Below are positions 1-33,119 of a DNA stretch of 64,000 bases, one piece after another (positions within the stretch are counted from its first letter, which is position 1; each line of letters starts with the position of its first letter). Position numbers and translations under genes: made by a program. A model generated the notes under the pieces. That model was not told where the DNA came from. It searched no databases and saw only the letters and a list, made by a program, of their open reading frames with translations. The DNA lies in the NCBI RefSeq assembly GCF_910596095.1, contig NC_056546.1:16640425-16704424 (forward strand), given 5' to 3'. Source of the stretch: Thunnus maccoyii (taxonomy: Eukaryota > Chordata > Actinopteri > Scombriformes > Scombridae).

Positions 1-2440
1 GTGTGAGAGAGAGTTTGCAGGTTTACTGCTGCCAGATGTATAATTCTTATGTCATGCTCCACTGAGTCCAGCCTCCCAGAGACCCCCAATGAAATGAGTT
101 GTGCGTGTGTGGTTGTGTGTGTGTGTGCAGCCTGCTGAAATGAGATGTTCACATCCCAAGGACGTCTCCCACCATAATTTAAACTCACTGGTGCTGGAAG
201 ACTTCAAACTGAAAGTGCTGAAGTCATAAACCAGTGCACTTCTGTCTTCACTGTTATTGTCTGTGATCTACTGGTGTAAATCCCCAGGCAGGTGGCCGTG
301 AGTTAAACAATGTAAATACTACAGACAGAAACGTGAGCTTTTTCCATGTTATGATTACTGCATATTGGCTCCAGGCTATAAAATTAAGTTAAAGACCCAA
401 ACTCAACGCTGCTTTTATTTATTTTGATTGCTCTCCTGTTTCACTTTATCTGCACCGTTGGATTTACAGGTTGCAGAGTTCTTGGACACGGTCACAAAAT
501 AAAAAGGGATAGAGAGAAAGAGAAAATCCTCCAGGCTTGACATAGTGCAGCGCATGATACCTTCAGCTATTTACTCCCTGATCTACAGTCTCTCACAGCA
601 GAGACCAGGGTGTTTTTATTTATGAGGGGACAAAGAGACATCTATCAGCACACAGCTGAAGCCAGTGACAGTGTATGTGTGACTTTGAGGCGGAGAGTGA
701 ATTGTATTCCTTCCCCCTTGGGGCTCACTGGGACAAATCCCAGACAAGATGTTGTGGTTTGAGACTGTCTCCATCAGCTACACGCACTTATCCAGTGATT
801 CTCACCAACTCTCACACTTTCAGCGTCAAGGTCGTGCCACCCCTCCCTCCTTAGACGCAACGATCTTAAAATAGAGCTTCTTTAAGTGAAGATGAAGAAT
901 GTATAAAGCTCAAGGGACAGAACGGGGAAGGGAGGGGCAGGACTCTTGCTTTTACTACGCTGTGAAAAAATGTCCCCTTTCCTCTTTAAGGGCTGTTGAA
1001 AGATGTATAGTGCTACAGCATCCTGATGAATCCCCTTCGCGGTGGATAGGAGAACACTTCTCATATCATTAAGCTTTAGTAATGGTCCCAATGCCGTGTC
1101 CCCCTGGCAGGATTGCCTGGCGTTCACTCCTATAGCTAACAGGCCTGCTGCATTGCTTGGTTAGATTTACCCCGGCTTCACTGCTGCTGGGCTACCTCAG
1201 ATAGAGATGAGGAAGAGTCAGGGGTCTTTTCACATTGACTGTTGTCAATTCAAAATGTGAAGAGAAGCTGCTTTTCTTCAATTTAATATCATATTTGATG
1301 CTTTAATTACAAAGTGAAATGTATTCTTTTTTTTCTACCATTATAATAAGCAGCTCAGGCATTTGTTTGATAGAAAAAAGGCAAATTTGTACAGATATGA
1401 GCCCTCATAGATAGTTAATGATTCATTAAAAGTGTGCCTCAGGGATTTAGTATTGTACTTTCATAAAGTTGGGAGACTTGCAAGATAAAAAAAAAAAGAA
1501 CAGACATAATTGATCCTACACTTCCCATTATGCAAGTTATCCCCAGTCTGTAAGACAAGCTCTCTGTTAGAAATTTGAAGTCTCCAAGCCCAACTCAAAA
1601 TTATAATAAATCTCAAGTAATTTTCTAAGACTTGATAAAACTCCTCCAGAAGACTATGACTAGTCTTTGTCTTCAGTCTTATTGTGCAAGGAGCAAAATT
1701 TGTTTTCAAAGCCTGAACATGTTTGTATCTGACATGAAAAACGTACAGATGCACCCAATACATACATTGGGCATCTGCTTATATGTACATATAGATACAG
1801 TATATACATGGTATTCAGCAGGGTGTCTTATTTATGCCAGAAGGGATGAAACCTTACAGCCAAATTGGGCCCTCTTTTATTTTAAGAGTCCTGTATCTGT
1901 GTGAAATGTAGAATCAGTGGAGAGCTCCTTTAAATGTAACCAAAGATCCTTATATTGTGCACTTTTAAGAACTGCAACTCCTTCCTCTACTGTAGCTATT
2001 GAGGTTGGCAGATTGAAAAATATTCAGGAGGAAAATAGATTGTGTGAGTTGTGTGTTCTTAGGGGAAAAGGAAAGTGAATCTCATTTTCTTCTGTATTGG
2101 ACATGCTGTTTTGTAGTATAATTTAAATCCCATCTTATGTCTATTTGTCTCAAAATATCACTTAAAACTTAACTCTAACTTATAATTAAATATACTTTTT
2201 GTCCCGGAAAACATACAGTTTTTTTCAGTTGAGCAGTTCATCTCCTGTTGTTTACGCTGTTACTGTTTTTATTCTGTGTCTGGTCTCCTGTTCAGAATGA
2301 AAACATTTGATTTTCTGTGTGGATGAACTCCAGCTCTGATCTTTGAACCTGTGCATTGAAACTATTCTACTGTACTTCAGCCTCCAGGGTGTGAGCACAT
2401 GGGTTACAGCATGCGTTAGTGTGACTGCACTTGTCCCCAG

Positions 2441-2465
2441 CACACACACACACACACACACACAC
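2441..2465. repeat. (CA)n microsatellite
   Basis: About 12 uninterrupted CA units in the intergenic region. Confidence 0.9.
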
Positions 2466-5400
2466 TCACATATACACACACATTCACATGCTGGGATATA
2501 GGTTTAGCCAGCAGGGTCCTTCATAGATCAGCCTCCCCTGACAGCTCTCTTAAATGTCCTTGGCAGCCCCCCAACCCCCAGCCCTCGTTCCCTCTCTGTT
2601 CCCGCACCTTTTCCACTCTGGCCGAGCCTCTGATGGATGCTGCCATATTTCTCTGCCTCTCTCCTCTGGAATGCTCCCATAACCACTGGGCCCTGTAATG
2701 CATGACACAATCTGTATATATCCCATTAAGTGTCACTTTGTGAATGAACCTGTTTCTCCACACTCAGTTCGCTTCACAGAATGACATACAGAGGATAGAG
2801 GCTGGAAGCTGACCAGCTCCTTTAAAGTAAAGATAAATGTCACTTGGACAAAGAGTTACCCTTTTAGACCTTCTCACAGCAAGTGTATCTTCTGTGACAA
2901 CTGTTCAGTAACTTTGAATCTATGAGTTTTATTTACATGATCTGCTTCTGTAGCTGCAGTCCCAGCAAGTGTCAGTTTCCTCTTTACCATAGCAACAATT
3001 CATCTCTTATGTCCTCACAAGACTGTGAAGAATTACACTTGGAAAACAATATTTGTTTTCTCTTCACCCTCCACAGTCCCCAACTAATATTTGTTTTTGT
3101 TTTTTTCTTACATCATGAGGTTTCGTACAGACTCTCTGCATTGCTATCAATCACATTTTTAATTTAATATATGAATATGTGATTTATGTTGCCCAGGCAG
3201 AAGATATAAATCTATTTTGCGGAGAGAGGGGGGGGGCTAAGAGCGCTGATGTTCCCTTATTGATTGGCTGGCTTAATAGTGTTTGTTCTTTATAGCTGAT
3301 CTCAGGAAATAAAGCAAATAAATAGTTGAGAATGAGTTCAGTCACTGCGATGCTCACGAGGATGAGGAGAGTGATGGCGTGAGGAAGAGGGATTGGGAAT
3401 AGAAAAATAATCAAACAGCAGGAAAACATCTGAATGGCGGAGTCATCAGAAAACATAAAAGATAAACATTGTTGTTATATGCATATTTTAAATTTGAGGT
3501 GATGCAGACAGATGAATTCAGTTCATCTACACAGAAGGAATTAATTACTTGAATTCACTTTTCTATCCTTTGAGTCTAACTGTGAAACGAGGGCATGAAG
3601 TCACATGATGTTTCCATCACTTTCGTAAGAAGCTGGGTCAGAGCTGAAGGCGGAGATAGTTCTGGTGACTGTGTTGAGCCACAATACACTTTGCTTCCAG
3701 GTATCGTTGTCCTTTGTGTGTTTAAAATGCTAACCTGTATTGACATGTTACCGCAGCGTCATAAGTGACAGAACATGATGTTTTCTTTGCCAACCCAGAA
3801 GCTGTAAGCCACATGGTTACATGTCAGTCTTAAGTCACATCTCATCTGCTAATGCGGTGTGTCAGGCCATTATTTGCTCTGAGTCTGTTTTACAATTCTC
3901 AGAGGATTTGTCAAATTGATTTGAAAACCAAACTGTGGTTATTGCACGGTACGAGAATCTATGGAGGAGTGATGAATAAAATGTGCCTTGACATGTCAAG
4001 TTAGGGGAAAGGAAAGAAATGACTTTAGGTGAAGTACTTGACTGAGTTATATAAATGCATTAAAGCTCAGATTTCACTGCTTATCACAGGAACAAATAGG
4101 AATCTCCTCAGTTTCTCTGTAGCATAGGTGTTGCATAAGCATCCTGTGTCCAAACACTAAAAAGACCTCAGATCAGTGACTTCACCTTCTTCTAACTTGG
4201 TCGACACTGAGAGGAGGAGAGGAGAGCATAAATCCAGCCCATTAGCCCTCAGGTCTCCCAATGGCAGTTCCCGCCCCGTGGCTGATGTAAACCAAACTTC
4301 CTTTTCGAGAGATGAAGAAGCCTGTCAAGCGGCTGCAGTCACCTCGGCCCCTGTCACCCTCCCTCTGTGATGCTCAGGCATTAATAGCAAATCGATTCTA
4401 AATGAAGGACAAGGGAAACAAGTGATAAACAAAAAGATGCGTTCATCTCCGGCGGAGGGATGTGAAGAGGGAGATGCTTGAAACCAGTCATGTTTGTGGG
4501 AGATACAGGAGGTATTTTAAAAGCATAAGAACATTACAGACATCCCTGTCTTATCTGTTTAGCCACTAAGGATAAATGGCAACTTCAGTATTAGCTCAAG
4601 ATTGAAAGCACATGTGGGTACATAATCCTGTAAAAGGTTGCATATTGTTGCTTTCTAATTAAACCAACTATCAAGCATTTGGGGCATTGCAGAATGCAGA
4701 ATCCCTGTAACGTATGTACACATCTTTACTGCATTCTGCATCCTTGTTTGATTATTGTGTTGTTATGCTGTTCATCACTGGAGTTCTTGCCATTTGCGCA
4801 AAGTCTACAGGCTTCTCCAAATGACCTGATGATAAGAGTAATGAGCACAATTTCATCTCATCGTGCCTAATAGTGTATTGATCTCAGCTTGGGAGAAATG
4901 ACTTCTGATCTTCACCTTAGTTGGCCTGTGTCATAGTTAACGGCCTCAGACTTGTTACATTAGATCTCAGCCATTTAACACTGAATGCTAATGAATCAAA
5001 ATGTCTTTTCTTCAAGCTGTAAGATGGAACATTAAAGTCACAGATTTTAACACATGTACTGTATGTTCCCTGGTGTGTAGCTGTTAAAAAAAACTCGTTG
5101 TAAAGCTGCCATCGCACTGACTACCAGTCAACCTCAGTCTTGTACTGCTTCTAACGCTGCCAAATGCTCAGTCAAGCACTATCCCTCCTCTTCTGTTTCT
5201 GTCTCCTCAGTGGGGTAATCAGCCATTCCCCTGCAAGGTAATTCCTGCTCAGGAGTGCATGTGGCCGACACTGCGGAAATTCATTTTTTGGTTTAATTTC
5301 AGGCCTATTGATCGTGGAGCGCTTTACGACTGCATGACATCCATAATCACAACAATGGTGTGACAGCACAGATAAATAATGTGGCAAAAGCACAGAGAGA

Positions 5401-6609
5401 AGGAGGGATGCAGGGATGAAAGGGAAACAGAATTGGAAAAAAAAAGGAAGAGCTTGGTTCCACCTCTTACAGCATTCTGTATTAATTACTGAACTCCACC
5501 CTATTACACCCTCCCGACCTCAACCCCCTTCACCTGATTGATCTCCCCTCTGAGGCCATAAATTAGTTTTCTTCCCAAACTTATCTGAAATCTGTTTGTT
5601 TAAGCATCCATTAAAGGATAGGAGCCACTGCTCTACAGTAATTACCAAGGCTACTGTAATATCTATAATTATTATGATTAGTGGAGCAGAATTAAGTTAC
5701 TACTATAGAAACCACAAGGGGCCAAAGCCACAGCGTAATTATGAGGTTTTGCATATACTAATGCTGTAGTCGAGAGCAAGTCGGGGGAATGTAGCTGTTA
5801 AATGAATACAAGTTGATTGAGGCAACAGTGGATGCATACTGAAAAGCAAAAACTATTGGAGCAAACATTTTATATTAAAAACTTAGGAAGATAAAATGAA
5901 TCTGTCCTAGTGGAGCATGTTGACCAATATGCAACATGCCACCGGTCGTTTGGTTTAAAATCAGATATTTTCAGATTATTTTGTACCTTATATAAGGTAT
6001 TTGTGGAAACATGAGGATACTCCCAGCATGCTGATGATTTTCTCCTCAGTAAGTGGAAACACCTATCTCAGACATTAGTAAGAGCCAGTGTTTGTGTGGG
6101 CTAAATATTAAATAGTGGTTTAGTCTAGCAGAGGTCACAGCAGGTCTTCTGCCCCAACAAGGTGTGTCCACATAACTGTGTTTATGTGTAACTTCACTAC
6201 AACTTTTCTCAATTTCACCTGCCTCAGCTCAGGAGCAGCTTTAAAGCTACTTTATTTATATATCAGATAATGAGATGTGATAGATTGGAGACCAAAATGT
6301 GACCTTTTGTTGTGTACATGCACTTAAATAATAATAATGGAGTCTAGTAAACAGCGGTACGGGTGAGGCAGCAGTGCATAAAGCATAGCTCCTCTTGTTG
6401 TTGGAGTCTGAGGGGGCCGACAGACTCCTGCTCATAAAATGTCTCCAGTCAGAAAGGCAATAAGGATGCAGGGTTAATGCGGCTTGGCACACAGTTTTAT
6501 TTGTGCAGAGGCGGAGAAGTCCTGATCTTCCACTCCTTCTGGAGAGGCGTAGAGCGGAGTGGATACTGTTGCAGGACAGGAAGCAGTGAGGCGATGGAGG
6601 ATGCTTAGC

Positions 6610-7255
6610 TGAGATAGAACAAGTAGGCGGGAGAAAGAGGAACCAACCGTTTTGTTTATCACAGCTTTGAGAAATTATATTATGTAAGACTTAATCAATG
6701 CATAACTTAGAGCTAGCCAATAATTCAATACTGTAATTTATCGTCTTTCACTAGAGTCTTAAAATCATGATATGATCTTATCATTTACAAAATGTTGTTG
6801 CTCAGATGAATAATAAAAAAAACGAATGTCATTAAAGATAAACAGAAATGGATTATTGAAGTTTTTGATTTATATTTAAAGTTTTTGTGGTGTAATCCAC
6901 AACAGGTGATCAATTTTGTGCACTGAACAGCAGTGTTTGTACTTACATTTGCCACGTCATTGCTCTCAGAATAATGCTTTTATTAAGGGTTTGCTGACAA
7001 CCAGTTTACTGGTCTCTGGGACTTTACTCAGCCTCGGAAAACAGTGCTCTTTGGCTCTGGAGGAGGTTTGTCAAGTCTGAGAAAATAACCCTGATGATGT
7101 CATTGCAACATCATGACATCATCGGAACAAGTAGGCAGGGGAAAAAGAACCGACCATTTCATTTACAGCCCTTTGAGAAATTACATTATGTAGGACTGAA
7201 TCAATGTCTAACTTGATTCGCAATGATGTTGATGTCATTGCGACATCATCAAGGT
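6610..7255. repeat. Two diverged direct copies of a repeat, second copy flanked by inverted GATGATGTC blocks
   Basis: Bases 6617-6715 and 7120-7215 share the order AGAACAAGTAGGC/GGAACAAGTAGGC, GAACCAACC/GAACCGACC, CTTTGAGAAATTA, ATTATGTA(A/G)GACT and AATCAATG. Around the second copy, TGATGATGTCATTGCAACATC (7092-7112) and the inverted form near 7228-7250 suggest element ends. This looks like an old non-autonomous transposon present twice. The family is not named. Confidence 0.5.
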
Positions 7256-9942
7256 TACCTCGGCTTCGGCTCGGAGACTGTACATTTTTTAACAGAAATC
7301 CTGCTTTACAAAGAAAAGCATAGAGTTTAAAAGTGCACTTAACACAACATCACAGGACAGTAGAAATAGATCAGTTACATGCAGAGCTCATATATTAGTA
7401 ACATGCGGTGCCAAAAAGCAATAAGTTTACAGTGCAAGTCACTGATCGTAAGTTGATTTTCAGTCATGTTGCGTTTAGTAAAAATCTCATCATTTGGTTT
7501 CTTTACCCTGAGCAGCAGGAACCCTCTGCTTCTATACATGCATTCATAATGAAAATGAGGCTCAGTAACAAGCTTGTTGGTGTTCGGGATGAGTGCCAGT
7601 GGGAGTGAATTGTACTACAAGGCTCCACACTAGTGAACAGCTATAGCTATTTGTATGTGAGTCAACAACCAGCCTGCTGTCTTTTTAGGGAGGGCCAGTG
7701 ACCCTATCATGGACACAACCTGTTAAGAGAAGCAGCCTTTTCTTATCTGCATGCCCTTGGAGTACGCACCCATTGATATGCCACCTTGACTCTATCTTCA
7801 TGCCAAGATGCTTCCAATTATGCAAGCCGCTGGAGTGAGGCGGAGCATGGGTTTCTGTACGATGAAAACTGGTCCATGGTTAATATGATCCTGCTGCTTT
7901 TTCCCCCCACAGGGATGGTTTCCACTCATGGGGGGGGGGGTTAAGAGAACAGCCATTTTGCTACTCAACACTTCCCAGTTCACCACTTTTTACCACAGCA
8001 TCATGACCTCATAAGGTAGACTGATCTCTTCAGTAAATGGCTCATCACCAGTGCCTGAGCTTTGCAACAACCTGCATCTATTACATCCAGTTCAATTCAT
8101 CATACGTGGGGATTTCTGCTGCGACATTACTTCCAGTGTTATAAATCTTTCTTTTGGATGTGTGCTGCCTCTTTTTAGGCAGCCTGATGTCGGCCGGTTT
8201 GAGGTGAACACACAGGGCAGCCCTCTGACTGACAGCTGACTGTCACTCAGCTGAAGTGACAGGCTCAGTGTTGGACAGCCAACGGGAAAGTGAGAAATGG
8301 CTGGACGTATAGAGACTGACTGTTTACAGCCTGTGGAAGCTTCTTCACCTACCAGGATATTTGTGTCAAACATAATTCTGTCTTTTCATGTCTGTCTGTA
8401 TTCTTTGTCAGGCTTCCATAAATCTCTCTCTGCTTGTTCTGTTATCTCAGCGTCCTCTTCTTCACCACAACTGTGGACACTCTGTTTAAAAAGGAGATCT
8501 ACAGGCTTATGTCTTTAAACTTCAGACTGTTTTCAGTGAGGAAATGCTCTGGTTTTTAATTGCTAAAAAGTTCTCATTCACATTTCATTTATTTCCTCAC
8601 TTCCAGAAGAGGGCAGCACTTCTTTACCAAATGTTACTGTAAATTCAGCCACATTCACTATTCTGGCATTTGAAGCTCTGCCGTGTAATTTATTGAGGAG
8701 AAACTTCCAGACATCCAGAGGTCATCTTCTAGACTTTTTTCACAAAAACAAAAAAGTCCAGAGGATGCTGCTCATTTCCTGTATGCGTCTCATCCCTTTA
8801 ATCACATCATCCACCACTTTACTATTTTGAAAAGGAAACTTCAGACTAAAATGAAGCCTGTTGTATACAGAACACTGTGATTTATATAAAATGTGAACGA
8901 TACAATTTACAGCACTTCATTCTGTCTCTCTACCTCTCAATCTCTCTCCCCTTCTCTCTCAACTCGCCTCACTTTTTCGTCCCCCCCCCCTCCTCTCTCC
9001 CTCTTTGCCTCTGCTCCACCCTATAATCACGCCGGTTCATGGCTCTCATTTGGAGTGGTATATATAGCAGTAATTGTCAGGGTGCAGTACGGAGACTGGG
9101 CAGTGCATGTGTACTCTCTCACAGGGCTGTTTTGCAGTAAATCTCGCAGGAGAGAGGAGAGGATTGGGGTGGGTTGGGGGGGTGGCGATCGGAAGGGGGG
9201 TGACGTACGTGAGCAAGCACATGCACACACATAAAGACACTTTCACTAATAGACAGTGTGCAAACAATACCATAAGCACATACAGAGGTAGATAAAATTT
9301 TACAAGCACCTAAGAAAAGGCATTGCGCTAATTTACAAGCATCCTCTTTGCCTCTGTAAGTTATTATATCTCATTGTCTGTTCATTTACTCTCCCAATGG
9401 GCCTGACATGAAAATTGAATGTGTCTCATAATGTGTTTTTCTCTCAGCTGAATGGGACAATTATGCAAATGCATTCATTATTCAGCAGAGCATCTTCTTA
9501 TCAGCCAACAGTCCCGCAGGTGATGAGTTAGGGTCTGATTTATCCCTACGTCAGGTGGTCTGCTTATGATCCATAAACATGTGGAAACACACTCACATAC
9601 TGAGCACATTCAAAATAACGAAAACAGGTAAATAACTCATAATTGGAAGTAAACACTAACGAGCGTTCTCATCAGCTTCTCAGATTATGCAGCAGCAGCA
9701 GAAGCTCATCGCCCTACACGTGATAAAAAAAAACGAGTCATCATGAAGGCAACACAAAACCAGACAGTTTGTATTATCAAAGCTGACTCGTGGCTTTCAG
9801 TGAAGACATTCCTCCTCAATAATCTGAAGTTTGATCACAGAAATCCCTCCCCATGTCTGTCTGCCTTATAAACCATGGAACACTGCTTCCAAAAGAGATG
9901 ACGGCAAAGCCTGTTATGCAGTCCACTTGTTTGTATGTGTGC

Positions 9943-9946
<4 letters not shown>

Positions 9947-9977
<31 letters not shown>
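9947..9977. repeat. (GT)n microsatellite
   Basis: About 15 GT units in the intergenic region. Open frames across it in several phases are repeat artefacts. Confidence 0.9.
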
Positions 9978-9978
<1 letters not shown>

Positions 9979-11264
9979 TAGGGTGGGGGTTCATTGCAGC
10001 TTGTATGGACAGGTCTGTCATTCAGAGAGTGCACACAGTCTCCATTGTAGAGCCGTCTGTGGTCCCCATCGGGTCAGGGTGGGGTGGCAAGGGGCCTCCC
10101 GAATAAAAACACGTGCTGCAAACAGGAAGTGGGCCTGTAAGGATAAAATGAGAACTGCGTGGCTGCAGTGTTTATGAATGCTGTTTTCCTCCACTCTCTC
10201 TCTCTCTCTCTTGTCCTCAAATTGCTTTCTCTCTCCTATTCTGATTAATCTTGATAGAGTGATTTTCACTTTGGATGTGCTGGATGTCCACACATGTCCA
10301 GACTGCACAAGAATGAGCCTTCCTGGAGATGTAATCAAGTTCTGACGATTCCTTATTCTCTTAAACATGTTCTAGACACTAGTATCTAGTGTCTGGCTGT
10401 GGGATGAGATAATTTGAACTCTTCCAAGGTAGTGACATGTTCCAGAGAAGCAGACCTGCATGAGGAGCACGTGGTATTATCTTTGCTACACCTTGCATGT
10501 TTTATTTGCACGCAAAAAAAAAAATTGACATAAACGTAAAGACTTTAATATGAGTTGAGATAACCTGTGGAGTCTCCTGTACATGGGTTTAGTATATGTG
10601 TTTATAGGAATATGGTATGCTAAAAGTGAAAGGATGCTGGATGTGTGTGAGTACGCTCTGTGTAACCAGGTGCTCTGCTTTCATCTGCTCCTTTCCTGTT
10701 TGCCCAGCAGCTGTTTCATTTCAGCGAGCGACCACTTCACAGCTCAGCTGTTTTCTTTCTGGGTGGATTTTGTCAGTCGGGATCAAATCAAACTTTTGTT
10801 AAGAGTAAATTTCCTTTCCAGACGTAGCTGATTATTCCACCCATTCCCACTAGGTTTGATATGCTTAAATTTAGTCATTAATTCCTGGACACTTTTTGTG
10901 TATTTTTGTTACAGAAACTTCTCGGTTCCCATGAGAGCCCATATTTGCAAAGGATTAAGTCACAGAAAATCTAACAGCTTGAAAGGGTTGACTTTGGGTA
11001 GTCTAGTCATTTTAAGGGAAACCTTGTAAAACAGAGGTCCAGTATTCCTCCGGTCTGTAAGTGTCTAAAAACCCAGAAACCAGACTGACTGACCAGATGG
11101 GGCAGATTGGATCTTCCCGCAAAATGGAAGGAAAGGGAAATAATACTGTAATACTGCATCTATAGTCATCTATAGAGAAAACAGTTTGAGCCACTTCATC
11201 ATCAACAAATATTCTGCAGAGTCATACATTTACAACAAGAAGGAGGCAGGAAGCAGAGGATAGC

Positions 11265-14083
11265 TTAGTATGTGATGAAGTTTTATTGATTCACAGTAAT
11301 GATGAATGAATGGATTGTGATTTGTTCTTTAACTGATATTTGCGTCTGACCCAGCCAGTGTCTATCCACAGTCATCCCAACATTCCTCAAGGAAAAATGC
11401 AACTAAGCTTATCACCTTCATACCTTACATTTTTAACAGCAAAATAAACATGTGGGTACAGATTACTTTTGTAAGAGTGCTGTCAAAAAACAAACAAACA
11501 GCCCCAGTTCATCTGGCGTCGTCATGTATGCATCACAGCTAAAAGTAACTTAAATCACATCACATGAAATGTTCTTTTTACTCTGTAGATGAGGTCAAAG
11601 TCCCTGAGAGCACAGCTTTCTATGAATATGATTGTAGATAAGCACTCACACTCTCAGCTTTAAAGACAAAATATAAGCAGGACTGGCCATGGAAAACAAT
11701 ATCCCAATACTACAGCATGGGTGCACATACAGTAATATGATGAGTGTAGTGAATATGAACCAACTTAAGATATGGAATGGCATACAATTTTAAATAACAC
11801 ATAGAACAGACCATAATAATATGTCAATAGCAACTGTACACAAGCACAAAACAACAGAAAAGCATATCAGCAAACACTCCAGTTAGACTTTCAACATTTT
11901 TTTTATCATTTTTAGTGATGGGGCTGAATTTGAAATGCAGGTTTTAATGCTTATAAAAGCTACAATTCTTTCTAAACCTTATTCATGGAGTCAAAGTTAA
12001 GAGGGTCCAGTGAGGAGGATGACAATCTGTGAAAGGAATTAACGTCTACAGTTGTCTTTATGAGTGGCGCGTCCTTTCTATGACATGTCTTTGAAACTGT
12101 CCATCAGAAAACCATCTTCAACCGCATCAAACACGTGAATAGACTAAAACAACATGATTAACACAAGTTCCATGTTGTAAAGAAATGCAGTTGCATCATT
12201 GTTTGATGGGGAGCTTAAAAGTTATTCAGCAGAGATGTAGAAAAACACAGTATGTTTTAGCAGGCCAAGGGTTTAGCACAAATAAGGCCCCTGTTTACTG
12301 TGTTGGTACATGGATTGAGGAGTTTATTTTTTCTCCCAGACAAACATGTTGTTCTCTTTGGGGAGCTGAAAATGCCTGCCTGTGGTCTACAAAAATGCAG
12401 CTCTGGTAGTAAAAAGTGTATATCTGCATAAGTCTTTCTCCAAACTTAATCCCATTCTTTGTCACTTTCTAAGTCTTTCTTTCATTCACTGTCACCCTCA
12501 ACTTAACCTCTTAGAAACTCAGAATCTGTCTTTCAGTTTGCGTAAAGATGAAAGTGCAGATTCTTTCTCTTTCCGTGCTTCCATAAGCAACAATACCATG
12601 GTGTTTTTTTTATAAAGCACATGCTATAGTCCTAACCTTAACCGTAACCTTAAGTCTAACCCAAACAGACATAATTAAAAGGCTTTTTATATGCTCTCAA
12701 AACCCAGCCTGCCTGCCTACCACAATACTGTGGTTTTGTCAGGCTGGTTTTCTCTCCCATCAGGGAGGCTGAAAGAGAAACGACTGTACACTTACAGTTG
12801 TTTTAATAACTAAAATAAAATAAATCAACAATTATTCATCTGCATCATGGGGACGTTTTCTAATTATATGTTCTGTAACTATGAAATTATTTTTTCTCCA
12901 AATTTAATTTATGTCAGAAAAAGAAAAAAAAAAAATCAGTCTTTTAAATGAAAGTTAAACTCTAGCTGACACTGAGTATGCTGTGTATGTGTGAATAAAT
13001 AAATAGTACATTGCATATGAAAACTTAACACAAACCTTATATTTCACTGTCTGACATGTCAAAACAATAATGTATCATTTTTTGGATAAACATCCTAAAA
13101 TGTGAATTCGGTGGCTAATTGGGAAAAAAAAAAGAAGTACGGGGCAAAACTAGAATACTGATGTTAAATAGATAAAGTGCTTTGTTCCATTTGAACTTTT
13201 CTTACCTAATCTAGATGAGAAGCAAATCTTTGCTTTGTAGGATGACCAAACTTTCATAAAACAATGATTTTGTTAAAGCCAAAGCAATAAAAATACCTGA
13301 TTAACTGTTAAAAAAAATACCCAAAAATGCATTGTACAACACTGTTTACCTGAAACTTAGTGAGGTTTATATAATAACATACAGTATTCACAAGGTGCAC
13401 CGATATTGAAGTAATGTAAGAGTACAACCTTAACAGATGATCCAATAAGTATAGAGTCTGGATAAAATAATGCCTAAAAATTATACTAGTTTTTTCTGCT
13501 TGTGCATTAGATTAGTTGCTGTTTTTTGCAACAGAAATTAAGTAAACTCATATTTTTATACTCATTATTTTATTTTATTTTTTTCAGTTTTTTTATATCT
13601 TTTATCTTGGGAATACGATTTCCCAACAGCACCGGCTTCCCCATTGTCTTTGCGACAGATTAGTTATAGCAACTTTAAGGTCTTTCATGCGTATATGTTT
13701 TGAATAACTAACTTAAGTTACTAGTAGTCCTCATTCACAAAAAAACATTATAGTTTGAACCAATATCCAATATACTCTTACTTAACTAGAGTAAAAAAAA
13801 CATGTTGAGCTGACAGGCACCTGCTCCACTCTTGTTGTCATTGGCTGTTTGAGTTGAGAATGGAGTCTGTGCGATGGTCGCGTCTGTGATGTGATGTGAT
13901 GTGATATGATGTGCTCATGAATATTTTATCCACATCTGCCAAGGAGATGGACAGGCGCCATTTTGCGTGTCCTCTGATATTGTGGGTCTTAAGGTCCCAA
14001 GAGCCTGGGGCCGTCAACCTCAGTCCACCCTGAGAAGTGTCTGGGCCCCACTGGAAGGCCTTCGTACTGGGCCCAGGGACGGG
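11265..14083 (-). other. loxl4: Probable loxl4 3'UTR with candidate poly(A) signals
   Basis: No coding exon is seen downstream of the loxl4 stop. AATAAA occurs on the minus strand at 13579-13569 (overlapping copies) and at 11287-11282, the latter being the last strong signal before the sequence changes character. The stretch is AT-rich with many short A/T runs and a degenerate TGATG pentamer repeat (13887-13912). Which signal is used cannot be told from sequence. Confidence 0.4.
13887..13912. repeat. TGATG pentanucleotide repeat
   Basis: Four to five tandem TGATG-type units, one altered to TGATA, within the probable loxl4 3'UTR. Confidence 0.75.

Positions 14084-33119
<19,036 letters not shown>

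Larger units (their letters stand above)
1..11260. other. Intergenic region downstream of loxl4, no gene supported
   Basis: All open frames here are short, lack homology I recognise, or are translations of simple repeats. Contents: (CA)n at 2441-2465, CT-rich tract 8920-9005, (GT)n at 9947-9977, two diverged copies of a repeat near 6617 and 7120, and moderately GC stretches of non-repetitive appearance at about 5200-5400, 5600-5780 and 9340-9560 that could be conserved non-coding elements. No tRNA or microRNA hairpin was confidently recognised. Confidence 0.5.

Noticed and set aside
4688..4743. TGCAGAATGCAG / CTGCATTCTGCA inverted pair, microRNA-like
   Set aside because: Only about 12 bp pair, the intervening sequence does not fold into a pre-miRNA-like stem by eye, and no known seed is recognised.
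8893..9309. Several overlapping frames on both strands of the CT/GT-rich stretch
   Set aside because: Low-complexity composition opens all frames; no homology, splice sites or codon bias.
10374..10394. 9-bp palindrome AGACACTAG-TAT-CTAGTGTCT
   Set aside because: Short and isolated; palindromes of this size are expected by chance in 64 kb and no factor match is clear.
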